Of a DNA stretch of 64,000 bases, positions 24,116 through 36,160 are shown piece after piece. Source of the stretch: Sipunculus nudus (taxonomy: Eukaryota > Annelida > Sipuncula > Golfingiida > Sipunculidae); the NCBI GenBank assembly GCA_026874595.1, contig CM049315.1, positions 65,676,916 through 65,740,915 of the forward strand, read 5' to 3'. The first letter of the stretch is position 1. Each line of letters starts with the position of its first letter. Under the pieces are notes generated by a model. The model searched no databases. It was not told the origin of the DNA and was given only the letters and a program-made list of their open reading frames with translations. A program made the translations under genes and the position numbers.

Positions 24116-25422
24116 ACATCGCCTGAGAATGACATCATTATTAAATAAGGTTCGCCGAGTGCGAGGCCCATGAAATGGAATCCATTGTGAAAGGAGTGTG
24201 ATAAGAAGGACAGGTTGGAACTTTGAACCTAAGAAGTGCAGACACTCCCATACAAAACAATCTTTCCGCCAGTTACTTGAAATGTATGGGGTAAACTGTG
24301 CACTAGGGAAAAACTAATAGATTTATTGGTAGCCGAAATCCATTCGCCCTTCCAGGTCAAAATCTGAATTCATATGCTCGGCCATTGAAAATGAAAAAAA
24401 TAAACCCTTAGATAACGGTCAGTCGCAAATAAAACTTATTGTCTACTTCTGTGTTTCATCTATCATAGAATAACATGTAGCAAGACCTGTTAATGCATGG
24501 TGGACAACTATTTCCTAATTAATCCTGATTTCCTCATTTTAGTGTTATCTACATTTAAGACAATTTTATGAATTTTTTGGGGTTTAGCAGTTAAAAAAGA
24601 CAGCGATGAAAGTGTGTCACTACGTTCAAATGCATCTATAATTTTTATTATATTTTTTTATATTTCAATATAAAATACATTTTAATCCCCGGATATATCC
24701 CTTCCATGATGCAAAATTTGAACCAAATTAAATGAAACTGTTCATTATTCGAACTCGTTTCGACATTTGGCCATTTTCTCCACTTGGCCAGGTATTGCAA
24801 ATAGTCCAGTATGGGTCACCGTGCATCCATTCTTGTCACCAGGTTCTAGACTTTCAGCGTTCCACTAACTGTTGAATTAAAATTGATAAAATTGTTTATT
24901 TCTCAACTCATTATATCTGTTAAGATCTTAGGATTCTCTGATTGCTCAATATTAACAATTTCAAATAAGTTAATTTATATACTGAAAGCAAAGAATATTC
25001 TCCAGTCTCTAGTATATAATCATAAGTTTTAAAGGAAACATTCGAATCCATATTCATCCGTATGGGTTGCTTTACAAATATGTTCGAGTGATGCCCAGGG
25101 ACATACTGGTCAACATATATGAGGGATTTGGTCTATTTCTTACTCACAACAATCATTAAGCGTACCATCATGATTGTGATTATATCTTCAGTCATTTGAA
25201 TTATTTGTTCAAACTGGTAAGGGTAATTTTGTGAATCATCGGCACAGCAGTTGTTAGCGCCTAAGATACAGAGTGAGAGAAGGCCATTGTTGCCAGTTCC
25301 TTTAATATAAATTCCAAAATTATATTTTTCTGATATCATTGGCTGACAAAGTTTCATGATACGAATAAACCCGACGATCATGTTTGTGTATTATGTATTA
25401 TTTATTATGTATTATGTATACT
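24116..25422. other. AT-rich, nothing recognised
   Basis: Only short open frames (up to 82 codons) without motifs. A few TTATGTATTA repeats at 25391-25420 lead into the next minisatellite. Confidence 0.55.
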
Positions 25423-25633
25423 AGGGGCGAAGTCAGACCGAAGCCGGGCACGTGTCACCTGTATGCCAGGAGTGAAGTCAGAGCGAAGCCGGGCACGTGC
25501 CACCTGTATACCAGGAGTGAAATCAGAGCGAAGCCGGGCACGTGTCCCCTGTATACCAGGAATGAAGTCAGAGCGAATCCGGGCACGTGCCCCCTCCATA
25601 CCAGGGGCGAAGTCAGAGCGGCGCCGGGCAAAA
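25423..25633. repeat. 45-bp minisatellite with E-box palindromes, about 4.7 copies
   Basis: The unit AGGAGTGAAGTCAGAGCGAA continues with GCCGGGCACGTG. CACGTG lies at 25449, 25494, 25539 and 25584, exactly 45 bp apart. In the fourth unit the site extends to a perfect 12-bp palindrome GGGCACGTGCCC (25581-25592). The last unit has lost it. Overlapping open frames on both strands are repeat artefacts. Confidence 0.95.
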
Positions 25634-26529
25634 CATGGGAAATAGAAGAAAACACGCTTAATACCGAAAGCAACAGCGGATTTTGCGTCTCGCGCGCTTC
25701 TCTTGTATATTTGAGGATGTGAGAGTTATGAATAATGTCTGCTAGCGCTCCCTGCCCCCCCCCCCCCCCCCAAACATTATTTGTAGACACTATGAGATAA
25801 CAGAGTACCGGATCTTAAAGAGGCATATTATATAAAAACTACATAAAAGTCAGATAAATGCATAAAGAGTCTAATCTAAGAGCACAGAAGAGTGATTTGT
25901 GCTATAGTATCCATAAAATGTGATAATAAACATTCATAATTAAACCATTCATTATCACAACATTTATATTAAACATGGTAGGCTGTATAAACATACCGGT
26001 TGTTTATTGAGGGCAGGATTCAACAGAACTTAATACATGAAATTAATAAAAAGTTGTTTTCAGTTGACTTCCTAGTTAACAATTCATCATGTGATCGAGC
26101 TAGATAATTTAGAACTATCATTGATTTACATAAACCATTTATGATTTGGCTCAGTTCGCTTAGGTAATCTCGGATATAGTTATGTCTTATCCCTTGGTCT
26201 GTCCATTCGTTAACAGGGCATAAATCATAACCTTTTGACATGGAAAGTTATATCACAGACGATGTAAATATCGTGATTTCGAAATGAATTATCTCGATAT
26301 CTCGAAAATAACTCGAAATAATGTCTCAAGATCTCAAAATAAAACAAAATTCCTTGAATTCTATAACTAAGCCAATTATACGTTTCTGTTTAAAACAAGG
26401 CCCCCCCCCCCCCCACCCCTTCGACCTGCAAAATCTATGTAACAATGATATACGAAAAACCAGAAGCATCGCGCACGATTTTCTGACCTCTACTTCTCCA
26501 TACGAGAGTTATTTATGTATTTAGTTATT
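25634..26529. other. Unassigned; two poly-C tracts
   Basis: C17 at 25755-25771 and C14 at 26401-26414. Near 26273-26335 short ATCTCGAAATAA-type repeats occur. No gene seen. Confidence 0.55.
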
Positions 26530-29500
26530 TACCGATATATATAAAGCGCCAATATCTGCAATAAATGCATGTGTTCAGTGGCGCTGATACAAAATACATA
26601 AACAAATTCGATCATTAGACATGCATAATTTGCAAGTTGATAAAAGTACAATGGTTACATATAAAACCAATAAGATGATTAAGAACAGCTTAATACCAAT
26701 ATAACATCACACACCAGGATGATAAAGATTAATAAAATTAAAATACTAAGATACAACAAGCCATAAACGTTTACATCATTCTATAGAAGTTCACATATAT
26801 CAGTCAAATGCTTGCTCAAAATATATCTTTAAAATACGTTTAAAAGAACGAGAAGAATCCCCTGTGTGGGGATTTAAAGGCAGACTTATCCACAAATTAT
26901 GTCGGTTTATGCCACGCCAAATCGTCTGTCACCATTTTCAGTTTGTTCGTTTGCTTAACAAGAAGCATATGTCTTTACCTTAGATCCCTGACAAGGATAT
27001 GAATTTTAAGAGTTACTGCAAGTGTTTTTTGTACAGTTTGATTGATATAATTGTACACAAACACCAAGATCTTATACGAAATTCCTTGTTCCGCAGGGAG
27101 CCAGTGCAAATGAATTAAGACTGGAGATATATTCTTTCCCTTTTGTTCTTGTAATTTATCGGCCTGACATGTTTTGAACTCTCTGTAACATATTTATGGA
27201 GGTCCATGGAAAACCATACAATAATAAATTTGCATAGTCAAGTTTTGATATAATCAGTGCATGTACTAGCTGTTTAGTTGAATCATTACTGAGATACTGA
27301 CGAACTTTATTTATTCTTAAAGATTATAATATACTGATTTACACAGAGGTTTAATATGACTCAAATGTTCATAAAAAATAAGTCCTCAGTTGCGTTAAGT
27401 ATCCACAGGTTTGAAATTATTTTAATCAATGTTAAGAGAGTTAATGGAAAATTTCAGGATGACCCTGTCTATGTAATAAAATAAATTCATTTTCATCTTG
27501 AGAAAGTTCCTCTGTATCCATGACCATGGGGTCAGTTTTAAAATACAGTGGAGTGTCATCAGCATACATGTGGAATTTAATCTGGTGCTGACTGATAGTT
27601 CTGCCGAGTGGAATGGCATAAATTGCGAAAAGGAGGGGGCCGAGCATTCTGTAGAATGATTGGCTTTATAAGCAGACTGAAATTTTCAAATAACTTATTT
27701 TCTGCAGATGATCAGTTAGATGTCAAGCCACTGCTCTCTCCAGTACTTTACATACAAACGGCAATAATTAGTCTATAGTTTTTTCAAAAGTTCTTTATCC
27801 AAACCTTTTTTCTGCTACAAAGGTTTTACTATTGCATGCTTAAAGGAGGTTGGCACAAGGCACTGTGAAAAGATCTGTTAATCATGGAGATAATAATGGG
27901 AAGTAAAACATCCACATTGCTCTTTATTTGTCCAGTTGGCAATGGATCCAGCTCACACTGTTTGTTTGTGAAGTTACTAATGACAGTTTTAACTTGTTCA
28001 TCTGTACTGCTTAGGAAATGTGATAAACAATGATCAAGGTCGTTAATACTTGATTCTATATCTGTTTCTAAGTGACTTGAGAACACTTCAAATTTATTTC
28101 TTATCTTTGCAATGTTCTCAGTATAATATGCTTTGAACCTATTGGCAAGCTCGCAATAGTTCTCACAAATTGGAAGAACAGGTTCATTTGATACCCCAAG
28201 CAAACTATTTGTTACCTTTAATAGTTTCCTCTAATTGTTAACATATTCTTAAATTATCAAAAAAAGTTGTGATTTTTTCGCTCTATCACACGTGTGAGTC
28301 TTCACACATTGATATAAAATCAATAGTCAGGCTGAATTTCTCCATCTCATTTCTAATACCATTCTCTCCCTCTTTGCTGTTCGTATCTCTTCGTTAAACC
28401 ACGTTGCGTTAGTTCAATGATTACACAGGTGTGCAGGTTTATCTATTTTGTTCGTATCTGGTTATAGTGGTCTGATATAGCATCAACTGAATCACAGGTA
28501 TGAATGAGTTGTCTGTTCACCAATATCTATTGTTAGAGAAGAATGATCAACCTTCTTGATTTTTCTTAATGATATAGACTGAGTCAATGAAACTGGCTTC
28601 CTGACATTAAATGGCACTTGTACACAAAAATGATCTGATATTTCCAGTGGTGTAACAGTATCATTAGTGACAGAAGTCCCACATCTGCGAGTTAGAATCA
28701 GATCTAATATTCCTCCAAGCCGACGTGTAGCTTCCTTGACATGTTTTCCAAATTTAATGAGTCAATAAGATCGACAAATGTATAAGCCTCCATGGCACAT
28801 GATTTTGAAAAAATGTATGTTAAAATCCCCTGTGTTTACAAGTTTTCCAAATTTTATCTGAATTTCCATTAATAAAGAGAATTCGTTAAAAAAATGGCTG
28901 ATACTTTGACCAGTTTTTTTATGAAGTCGATGGTCTCTACAACTGAATCAACCTTATCAGCCTTATCGAGTATGGTTATTTCACATTCCATATGCTCAAA
29001 TAAGCAAAACTTCTGTTACCTTGAAATGTTTTTTGAAAATCACTGCTACTCCTCCCCCACTTGTGGGTCTGCTTGCATATAAAATGTCATATCCAGCTTG
29101 CCTTAGACTGATTCAGCATTAAAGCAAAGTTTTGTACCGTCACTTATTTTCTTTTGTCCAATGTTCTTCTGTATTTTTACGTGTGACATTTTTTACTTGT
29201 TCTGCATCAGACGTCTTTGACACATCAATTAAATGTGATACTTAGGCCGATGTCCCAACACATATATTTTCTATGCATCCTTCATGCCTCAGATAATATA
29301 TGTTTACACCAACAGAACATCGCTTAACCAAAGTCCTTGGGTTATACCAAGCTTTGATTCTTTTAAACTTCATACCTCCACGACTCCAGCGTTCTTTCCT
29401 TGGTACATGTATTTCTAAATCCTTCAGCGTGTTAACCTTTTGATTATCAACAGTACGCAGCTGCATTTCTGACTGACAAATGTTCCTGTGAACTGTATTG

Positions 29501-29530
29501 AAACACCATGGCATCGATGGAAACGCCACA
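26530..29530 (-). pseudogene. CR1/L2-like LINE with endonuclease and reverse transcriptase, broken
   Basis: Read on the minus strand from about 29.5 kb, in shifting frames. There is a basic N-terminal stretch (KERWSRGGMKFKRIKAWYN, about 29340-29400), then endonuclease segments PTSGGGVAVIFKKHFK (about 29045), GDFNIHF (about 28835) and a conserved block near ISDHFCVQVPFNV (about 28630). The linker and start of the reverse transcriptase follow (CELDPLPTGQIKSN, 27829-28203), then LGPLLFAIYAIPLG and FHMYADDTPLY with the catalytic YADD box (27441-27647). The C-terminal segments LDYANLLLYGF and MLQRVQN (about 27170-27250) come next. The 3' end near 26.53 kb has GGCGCTTTATATA. Stops and frameshifts make it inactive. 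Motif order equals that of the CR1/L2 group. Confidence 0.92.
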
Positions 29531-30228
29531 ACTCCTGCTATTATCAGTCAGTCCATCCTTATTCAGTCTTGCAGTAAATAAAAGCAGGACGTAACGTATG
29601 AATAAACCTACCAAGAAAGTCCTCATATGCTGCTTCAAATATTGTCCAGGCATCAAATCCAACTATTTAAGGTAATCACTTACTATGCCCAAATGTTAGA
29701 GAGAACAGCACAGACAGGTTTTATGCAGCTCAGTGGCCTTCGTGTATTGTGTTGTACCATTCCGGCACACTTGTATACCTGAGCCAGGGTGTTGTCTAAA
29801 CTCCTCTATCCGCCCATGTACATGTATATGACAGCATATTCGGGTTTAGCCAGAAATAATGTATTTCAGTTGATATCGTTAATTAATCTGTATTGTTAGT
29901 GACATCACAACTTGTCTGTAATGCACAAATACATGCTAACACATCCTAAAACAACTTGAGTTTATTTCTAGGATTATTTAGACCTGCCGCGCAGCAGGGA
30001 ACAATCCAAATGACGGCTTTTACATTACTGGATGACCACGTTCTGGTTTTTTTATGTTACACTGGAAAAAATAAGCCAAGACAACTTGGTCATAAAGATA
30101 AGCTCGGTAAGCCTCTTATGTAACATACACGTTTTTCTACTGATCCTGCAATATTTACTTCGTAACGAAACCATACCTACAGCCTGTAGTCCGGGAGCTA
30201 ATTTCTGTAGGGGTTAAAATAAACGAAA
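29531..30228. other. Unassigned, non-coding
   Basis: May include the degraded 5' end of the LINE up to about 29660. No other feature recognised. Confidence 0.5.
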
Positions 30229-31774
30229 TCGTTCAACCCACCACACAGTCAAAGTTGATTTGATATTATGGTAGCTTGATACCTCTACGGCACTGTTAGG
30301 GGGATAGTTCCGTCAAATTAAAATCATATGGAAAATGATATGGGGTATGGGTAACCTAAAAGTGAATATCTTGGCTTCTTATCAACCAATCTTTATCATT
30401 AAGATATCTCTGGTAAGTTTTTTTACGGGTTTATCAATATATGTAACAACCATGTATTTATAATTTGAAACAAATTTCTGCGAAATAAAAATGTGAGGTC
30501 CAATAAAAAATTCTCTTTTTTTATTATGGATTACTATTTAACATTTAAATGGTGGCTCAACATTTCAACCTTTACCGTAAAATTATACATGCTGATAGAA
30601 AAAGTTATACCGTATATAATCACGGATTAGGTCTAATGTTATCTTAATGATTAAAAATGGGCTGCGAGATATTTTGGAATGTAGGCAGTTTTCTTGTGTT
30701 TATCGGTGGATTTACTAGAGAATAATTAAATATATCATATACTCTGTATAAACAGAAAAGAGAAGGTTCAGGTGGTAACACGGCGAATCCTGGGATACCT
30801 AGAACAATTGAAACTGAGTTGCAACTGAAAAACGTGTTAAATTGATATGACTCACAATATTCAGGGCCAAATAATAACAATTTCTTGCAATATCTGCCAT
30901 TGTGATATAAGTTATTTTCGCTGATAATTGAAGTGTCTACTTTTTTTTAAGAAACGACATTCGCTGTTTCTGTTCGGGAATCTCTCCTGCTAATAAGTAG
31001 TCTGGTAGGTAGAGAAGCATATTTGGCCGAACACTGAAGTAGTGTATAATAAACAGTTTTTGCTTGGCTTTTGTTCTTCAGATCTTTCTGAATAAAAATC
31101 TTACTGATGACGCTTTGTCATCTTTGAACAAAGTTTGTGTCTGCAGGATCAGCATGAACAATTTTATGAGAAAGTTAAAGTGAAAATTTTAAGTTAAAGC
31201 CACAATATAATAAAAAAGATATTTTTTTTAATGAACTTGACATTTTTATTTCCTAAAATTGTCTTTTCATCATTTTTTTTTTCAATTAATCTAGGTTTCG
31301 CAGTTTAAGACATGTTATCACCAGAACCTTCTCTTTTCTATTTATGCAAAGTATATACTATATAAAGTGTTCTCTAGTAATCCACCGATATACACAAGAA
31401 AACTGTCCACATTCCAAAATACCTCGCGGTCCATTTCAAATCATTTAGGTAACACAAGACCTAATCAGTGATTATTCACAGTATAAATAGGTCCAGAATA
31501 TATATATATATTTTTCTATCAGCAGCATATATTTTTTTCTTTCAGAGATATCTTCATTTTAAAGATTGGTTTATTAAAAGCCAATATATTCACATTTAAG
31601 TTACCTCTAACCCTTATCATTTTCCAGCTCTAATGGTCAAATGTCGGCTACAAAAAGGCTAGCTGCACAAACCGTTTACCACAATTTGACAGTACTACAT
31701 CCTTAGCAGTGCTCGAAAGGTGTAAAGCTACCATAATATCAAGTCAGACCTTGGTTGTGTGGTGGGTTGAACGA
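30229..31774. mobile_element. 1.55-kb long-inverted-repeat (foldback) element
   Basis: The outer ends are inverted copies: TCGTTCAACCCACCACACA at 30229 and its complement ending at 31774. Similarity continues inward for roughly 500-580 bp: TTGATATTATGGTAGCTT, TTGGCTT with CCAATCTTTA, GATTAGGTCT, TTTTGGAATGT, TTTTCTTGTGT, GAAAAGAGAAGGTTC, ending at ACCTAGA..AATTG (30797-30810 against 31283-31297). Arms are about 30229-30810 and 31283-31774, with a ~470-bp spacer of no coding potential. The arms have diverged by substitutions and an indel of about 90 bp. No target duplication is clear. Confidence 0.88.
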
Positions 31775-32781
31775 CGACCCTTTTGCCAGGTTAGTGCTCT
31801 ATGACTACTGCAAGCCAAAACAATTGTCAAAAAGTCGTCCGCAAATGTTTTAAGATATCACAATATTTTGTTAATCTCTGATTACATGTCTAGATTCTTG
31901 ATTTGTTATTAACAACATTCAAGATCGTTAAAGATTTAATGAATTCTTGCAGCTATTGTTTGAATTACTTCGCTGATTCACTATTTATTAATTAAATCAT
32001 GTTAATTTCTGATGTTGTCTCAGAAATTATTCAGGTTTCATTCATATAAAGACGGGCGCATATATCTGACCAATCGTTGTCGTGCGACGTTATCGTTTGC
32101 TAGTAAGGAGATCTCATATTGGACCGATGTTTCATGCATATAACCCCGATTTTATTTCATTTTCACCGTGAGATCCTGGGAAATAGCGCAACTGCTAGCT
32201 TCACGTCTGCCATTTGGCTGAATCTCATGACCGAACACGCGATAGCAAGGTAACCACTTTATCTAAAATGTCTTTCCCCTGTTCTTACTATGTCTACGGT
32301 GATATTTCGGAAAATCTGATCGACCATTCGGTGCCATGACAAAGAACTGATAAAACGCTGGATCTGTCACACGACAGGATGAACATCCTCAGTCAAGAAT
32401 AACACGATAAATAGACTGCTCACGGCTTTAGAACAGAGAGGACTGTACATAAATTGATCCTCGTGTGTTGAAGCAACACTGAATCTTCTCAGACAACTTT
32501 ACGGCCAATATCAGCCAATTATCTGTCCGTACTTATTAAGGTGTGATACACGACCTGCTTCTGCATAAATGTTTGCCAGCTCATGACAGCTTTATGTCAA
32601 ATTAAAAGTATATTTCTGTATGTTCATATATAAATAGCATTATAAAGCCATTCTCCCCAAGGTAATGGATACAATTCAGGTCTAATAATTTCAATTATAT
32701 TAAGTGAGGTACCTCAAACAATAACATTATGGATTGGCTTTTAAAAAGTCAGGAACTTTTTGCACACAAAATGCTATATAA
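31775..32781. other. Unassigned, non-coding
   Basis: No open frame of note, no repeat recognised. Confidence 0.5.
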
Positions 32782-33000
32782 GGGGTAGGACGTAGCCTAG
32801 TGGTTAAGACGTTGGACTTCTGAGCTGAAGGTCCCCGGTTCGAACACCGCCGGTGACTCAATGACATAATGCTGAAATCTCGTTGAACCTCAGAGATTCG
32901 CTCTAATGTCTTTTCGATAGGTTATGACTTCTGGATTATTCCTAACCCCGTGCATATAAATCTAAAATCCAGAAGGCTTAATAACAAACATATCATTCAT
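32782..33000 (+). mobile_element. tRNA-derived SINE, copy A
   Basis: The head resembles a tRNA. It starts GGGGTAGGACG at 32782, has A-box-like TAGCCTAGTGG (from 32793), an anticodon-arm-like TTGGACTTCTGAG, and B-box GGTTCGAACAC at 32837-32847. The head is followed by a ~150-bp body. The acceptor stem does not close as a functional tRNA, so I call it a SINE rather than a tRNA gene. The right end is approximate. Confidence 0.75.
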
Positions 33001-33035
33001 ATCATATGGATACCTTCATCCTCATTCAATAGACA

Positions 33036-33049
33036 GTGCCACCTACAGG
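33036..33049 (-). promoter_or_regulatory. CTCF-like motif (weak)
   Basis: GTGCCACCTACAGG matches 13 of 14 positions of the reverse complement of the animal CTCF core (SYGCCMYCTRSTGG). It lies between the two SINEs. A match by chance in 64 kb is possible. Confidence 0.25.
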
Positions 33050-33083
33050 CCATGGGCCTATCCTTACAAAATTAAGGCTATAC

Positions 33084-33391
33084 TTCTCGGGGGCGGTGGT
33101 GTAATGGTTAAGGTGCCGGGCTCATAATCAAAGTTCGTAAGTTCGAATCCCGGTTAGACCCCCACCATGCAAAGACCCTTAAGCAAGCTCCCGACTGAAA
33201 GTATGCCTCTCTCCACCCAAGAGTAGAAAACGGCACGGGTAAATACTGGGAAGGAAACCTGCGATGGATTAGCGTCCCATCCAGGAGGAGTCTAATGCCT
33301 AAGATGCTTAAAGCGACAGAAACCGGGATAAGCTCCGGCCTGATGAGCCGGCAAGCTCGGGTGTAAAAGCCCAACAGACTTCACCGTAAGA
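33084..33391 (+). mobile_element. tRNA-derived SINE with MetaSINE-type central domain, copy B
   Basis: The tRNA-like head begins GGGGGCGGTGG at 33089, with A-box GTGTAATGGTTAAGG and B-box GTTCGAATCC at 33141-33150. The body contains CTGCGATGGATTAGCGTCCC and ATCCAGG (about 33258-33285), then ACAGAAACCGGGATAAGCTC and CGGCCTGATGAGCC (about 33317-33350). These are characteristic of the central domain of the MetaSINE superfamily, known from molluscs and other animals. CTATAC flanks both sides (33078-33083 and 33392-33397) and may be a short target duplication. An 88-codon minus frame over it is an artefact. Confidence 0.85.
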
Positions 33392-33397
33392 CTATAC

Positions 33398-33788
33398 CTG
33401 GACAAATATACCAGTGTATACACTGCAAAAAGTTCCATTTCTCCCATGTTTCAAATTAAAACTTGCACGTATCAAATGAAAACATGTTTTGGGACTCGTA
33501 TATATGTGTTTAAGATGTGTCATCTAAGATCCCTTGACGAGTTGCAGCTCAAACACGTTTTCAACTTTACTTTGTTTAAAGGCGTAATATTTTCCCTTTC
33601 TGCTCAATATTTCGGGGCTGTTCCTTTTAATCTAGCGGTTAAAATTAAGTATAATTAACTGCATAGGATATGCATTAATCTCTATTTAAGAGCACAGACA
33701 CAATTGATCAGAGTATTAGCCGCAAACCGACCATTTAAGAAAAAGATAAAAAGAATAAAGGCAGGTTCATTACGGATAATTTCAGAAG
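33398..33788. other. Unassigned, non-coding
   Basis: A 70-codon + frame (33446-33658) without recognisable domain; otherwise nothing. Confidence 0.5.
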
Positions 33789-34035
33789 TACACTGTGTCA
33801 CAGCTAGATTAATAGGGGCCAAAGTACACTTTGTCACAGCTAGATCAAGAGGGATCAAAGTCATTGTGTCACAGCTAGATCAAGAGGGATCAAAGTACAC
33901 TGTGTCACAGCTAGATTAAGAGGGATTAAAGTACACTGCGTCACAGCTGGATTAAGAGGGATCAAAGTACACCGTGTCAAAGCTAGATTAAGAGGGATTA
34001 AAGCTAAATGTGTCGCAGCTAGATTAAGAGGGATT
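33789..34035. repeat. 36-bp minisatellite, about 7 copies
   Basis: CAGCTAGATTAAGAGGGAT-type units recur with AGCTRG at 33802, 33838, 33873, 33909, 33945, 33981 and 34017 (spacing 36, 35, 36, 36, 36, 36). Variants include ATCAAG/ATTAAG and ACACTGTGTC/ACACTTTGTC. Confidence 0.95.
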
Positions 34036-34315
34036 TAAGGCATTTTGCCTTATAACATCTGCCATTTTTCATACAGATCTGATCTTTTCCTTGAATTCTC
34101 CTGACAAACTTTGACGTAAGATGTAGACAATTGATGTGGAATGATACCGATCGCCTAAATCCGACAGAAAAACAGGTGTGGTTGATATAATATGTCTTCG
34201 TAAGGACAAGAAAGCTTTTATTATTGTTCACAACGACAAGTCTGAGCAACTTGATTCAAGATTGACTTTGAAACTTCTTAACAGACATTACATAAATACG
34301 TTCGTCGAACCTGCT

Positions 34316-34371
<56 letters not shown>

Positions 34372-34652
34372 CATATAACCGTTAGACATCACACATGCTT
34401 AAAGATCACGCACTTAATTAATTATTAGTAATTATATGTATCACAGTGGGAATTCATTTTGTAACCGTAATAAGCATAATGGATTACGGCTCTATCTTAC
34501 TTTGTCCTTGAGAGATATTTTATTCGGATTTGACTGTTCACATGTTTAATTCCAAGTCAATGGTATGCTTTTGTAGCTGCCTATCCAGTACATGATTAAA
34601 TTCATCATAAAACATAGTATAATATAGTTTTATTATGCTTTCTCTATGTTAT
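34036..34652. other. Unassigned with (AT)n microsatellite
   Basis: AT repeat of about 25 units at 34319-34369. The remainder is AT-rich without recognisable features. Confidence 0.6.
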
Positions 34653-35480
34653 TGTTACGGAACCTTATATCAACAGATCACGTAGTCGTGACGAGCCTAA
34701 ATTTTGTTATGGAGACCAAGAAAATCAGATTCTGCAACACTAGGCAGCGTGAAATGTCTAGGGGAATGAATAAAGAAGTCAGTGGTTTTTATGTTAACAA
34801 ATAACTATAATTTATTCTTAAAACAACCCTAACATTACAATACAATAAATCAATACAATTACACAGTAAAACAACAGTATAACTGCAAATCAATACAATC
34901 ACACAGCATAATAAACAAAGTGCACAGTACCTGGATATCACCACTGTCACTGTCTTCTCAGAGAATAACAGTCCAATGTAATCACAAAATCAATCTACTG
35001 TAATCCAAAAGTGAAATCCTGGCAGTGATCCGAAAGGTAAACTGAAGACTATATAAAATCCGTCATAAATTCCGAAGAAGACCTAAAACTGTTGCATGTA
35101 TAGGAGGTCCCACAAACTGACACACACTCTTCCGTGCCCGATGGAATATTTCTCTCCTCCCCGTTTCGCTCTAAAACACAGCCCCTTCTTTATAACTTTC
35201 ACCTCAAGCCGAGAACTTTCCATTTCTCGAACAATCAAAAGAACATAACATGATACACAGTACACACGCGTTACAGAAAACATGTAGAACAACATCACTG
35301 TGTTTCTACATATCAGGGTTCACGCGTGGGCCGGCCCGGCTCGGCCGGGCGAGAAAGCCCCAGACTAGCATGACCGTTGTTTACACATGAGACCCCACGC
35401 GTGGGCCTTGCTATGCCGTCATAGCAACGGCCAATGCTAGCGCTGCACATACACATACAATAAAAGAGACATCTGTAACA
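34653..35480 (-). mobile_element. Solo LTR, copy 2, with perfect 5-bp target duplication
   Basis: 828 bp, same family and orientation as 21826-22620. Minus-strand ends are TGTTACAGATGTCTC and GGTTCCGTAACA. GTTAT occurs immediately before (34648-34652) and after (35481-35485), a 5-bp target-site duplication typical of LTR retrotransposon integrase. A minus-strand TATA box (complement of TTTATA, 35189-35194) lies upstream of AATAAA (complement of 34811-34816). Because it has its own target duplication, it is a solo LTR from intra-element recombination and not the partner of copy 1. It carries about 70 bp (about 34725-34795) absent from copy 1. Confidence 0.93.
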
Positions 35481-35589
35481 GTTATATGTTCCTGATATCA
35501 AGTTATAAGAGTTTCAAGAGTCGTTGTTTCTTCGAAATTAATTTGGAGTTTTTCCTCAGGTATTTCGGATCGGGAGCAGTTTGGAGAGA

Positions 35590-36127
35590 GGTTTTGGTGA
35601 AAATACGGTGTACTATAACTCCTACATTGAAAACTCTCCACTGTCTCCCAGTACGTCAGCGTATAGAGTACAAGGTCTTTATGATAATATATAAATTATA
35701 CGTTGTGGGGCCCCTGCATATTTAAGTGAGCTTATAACGCGTTCCTTGTGTATCCACAAGGTCTCTTAGATCAGCTGATATAAGCCAACTTGCAGTAACT
35801 TTCACTAGATCAACTTTACCTATGGAATGAGCTTTTGTTTATGCAGGGCCTAGATTATGGAATAAACTAGCTCAGCTTTTGATATCTACAGAGACACTCG
35901 AAAGTTTAAAAAACAATTGAAAACACATATTTTTCTAAAAGCGCTTGTTTGTAACTATAGCTGTGTGCAGTTCTTAAGAACATTGAAGTTTTATTACTCT
36001 AAGTACTATGCAAATTACTATAGAGCATATCATATTCTTTCTCAACTATGATTTTTACAGTACTGCAATATCTGTAAAGCGTTTTAGTGCACTTATGTGG
36101 TTTTACGCTGTGACACAGTGTACTTAG

Positions 36128-36160
<33 letters not shown>
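35590..36160 (+). pseudogene. 5'-truncated CR1/L2-like LINE tail with (ATT)n
   Basis: Translation in slightly shifting frames gives TPTLKTLHCLPVRQRIEYK and VFMIIYKL (35610-35705), then RSADISQLAVTFTRSTLPM, FVYAGPRLWNKLAQ and an ESLKNN segment (to about 35930). These are the C-terminal end of CR1/L2-type ORF2. A short 3' UTR with AAAGCGTTTTAG leads to a pure (ATT)n tail at 36128-36160. It is truncated at the 5' end, a normal outcome of LINE insertion. Confidence 0.92.

Noticed and set aside
33089-33170. Functional tRNA-Met gene (CAT at the anticodon position)
   Set aside because: Arms pair poorly and the sequence runs directly into a MetaSINE body; better explained as a SINE head.
21826-35480. 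One full-length LTR retrotransposon spanning both LTR copies
   Set aside because: Copy 2 has its own GTTAT target duplication, flanks of the supposed pair do not match, and the interval holds unrelated LINE and SINE sequence.
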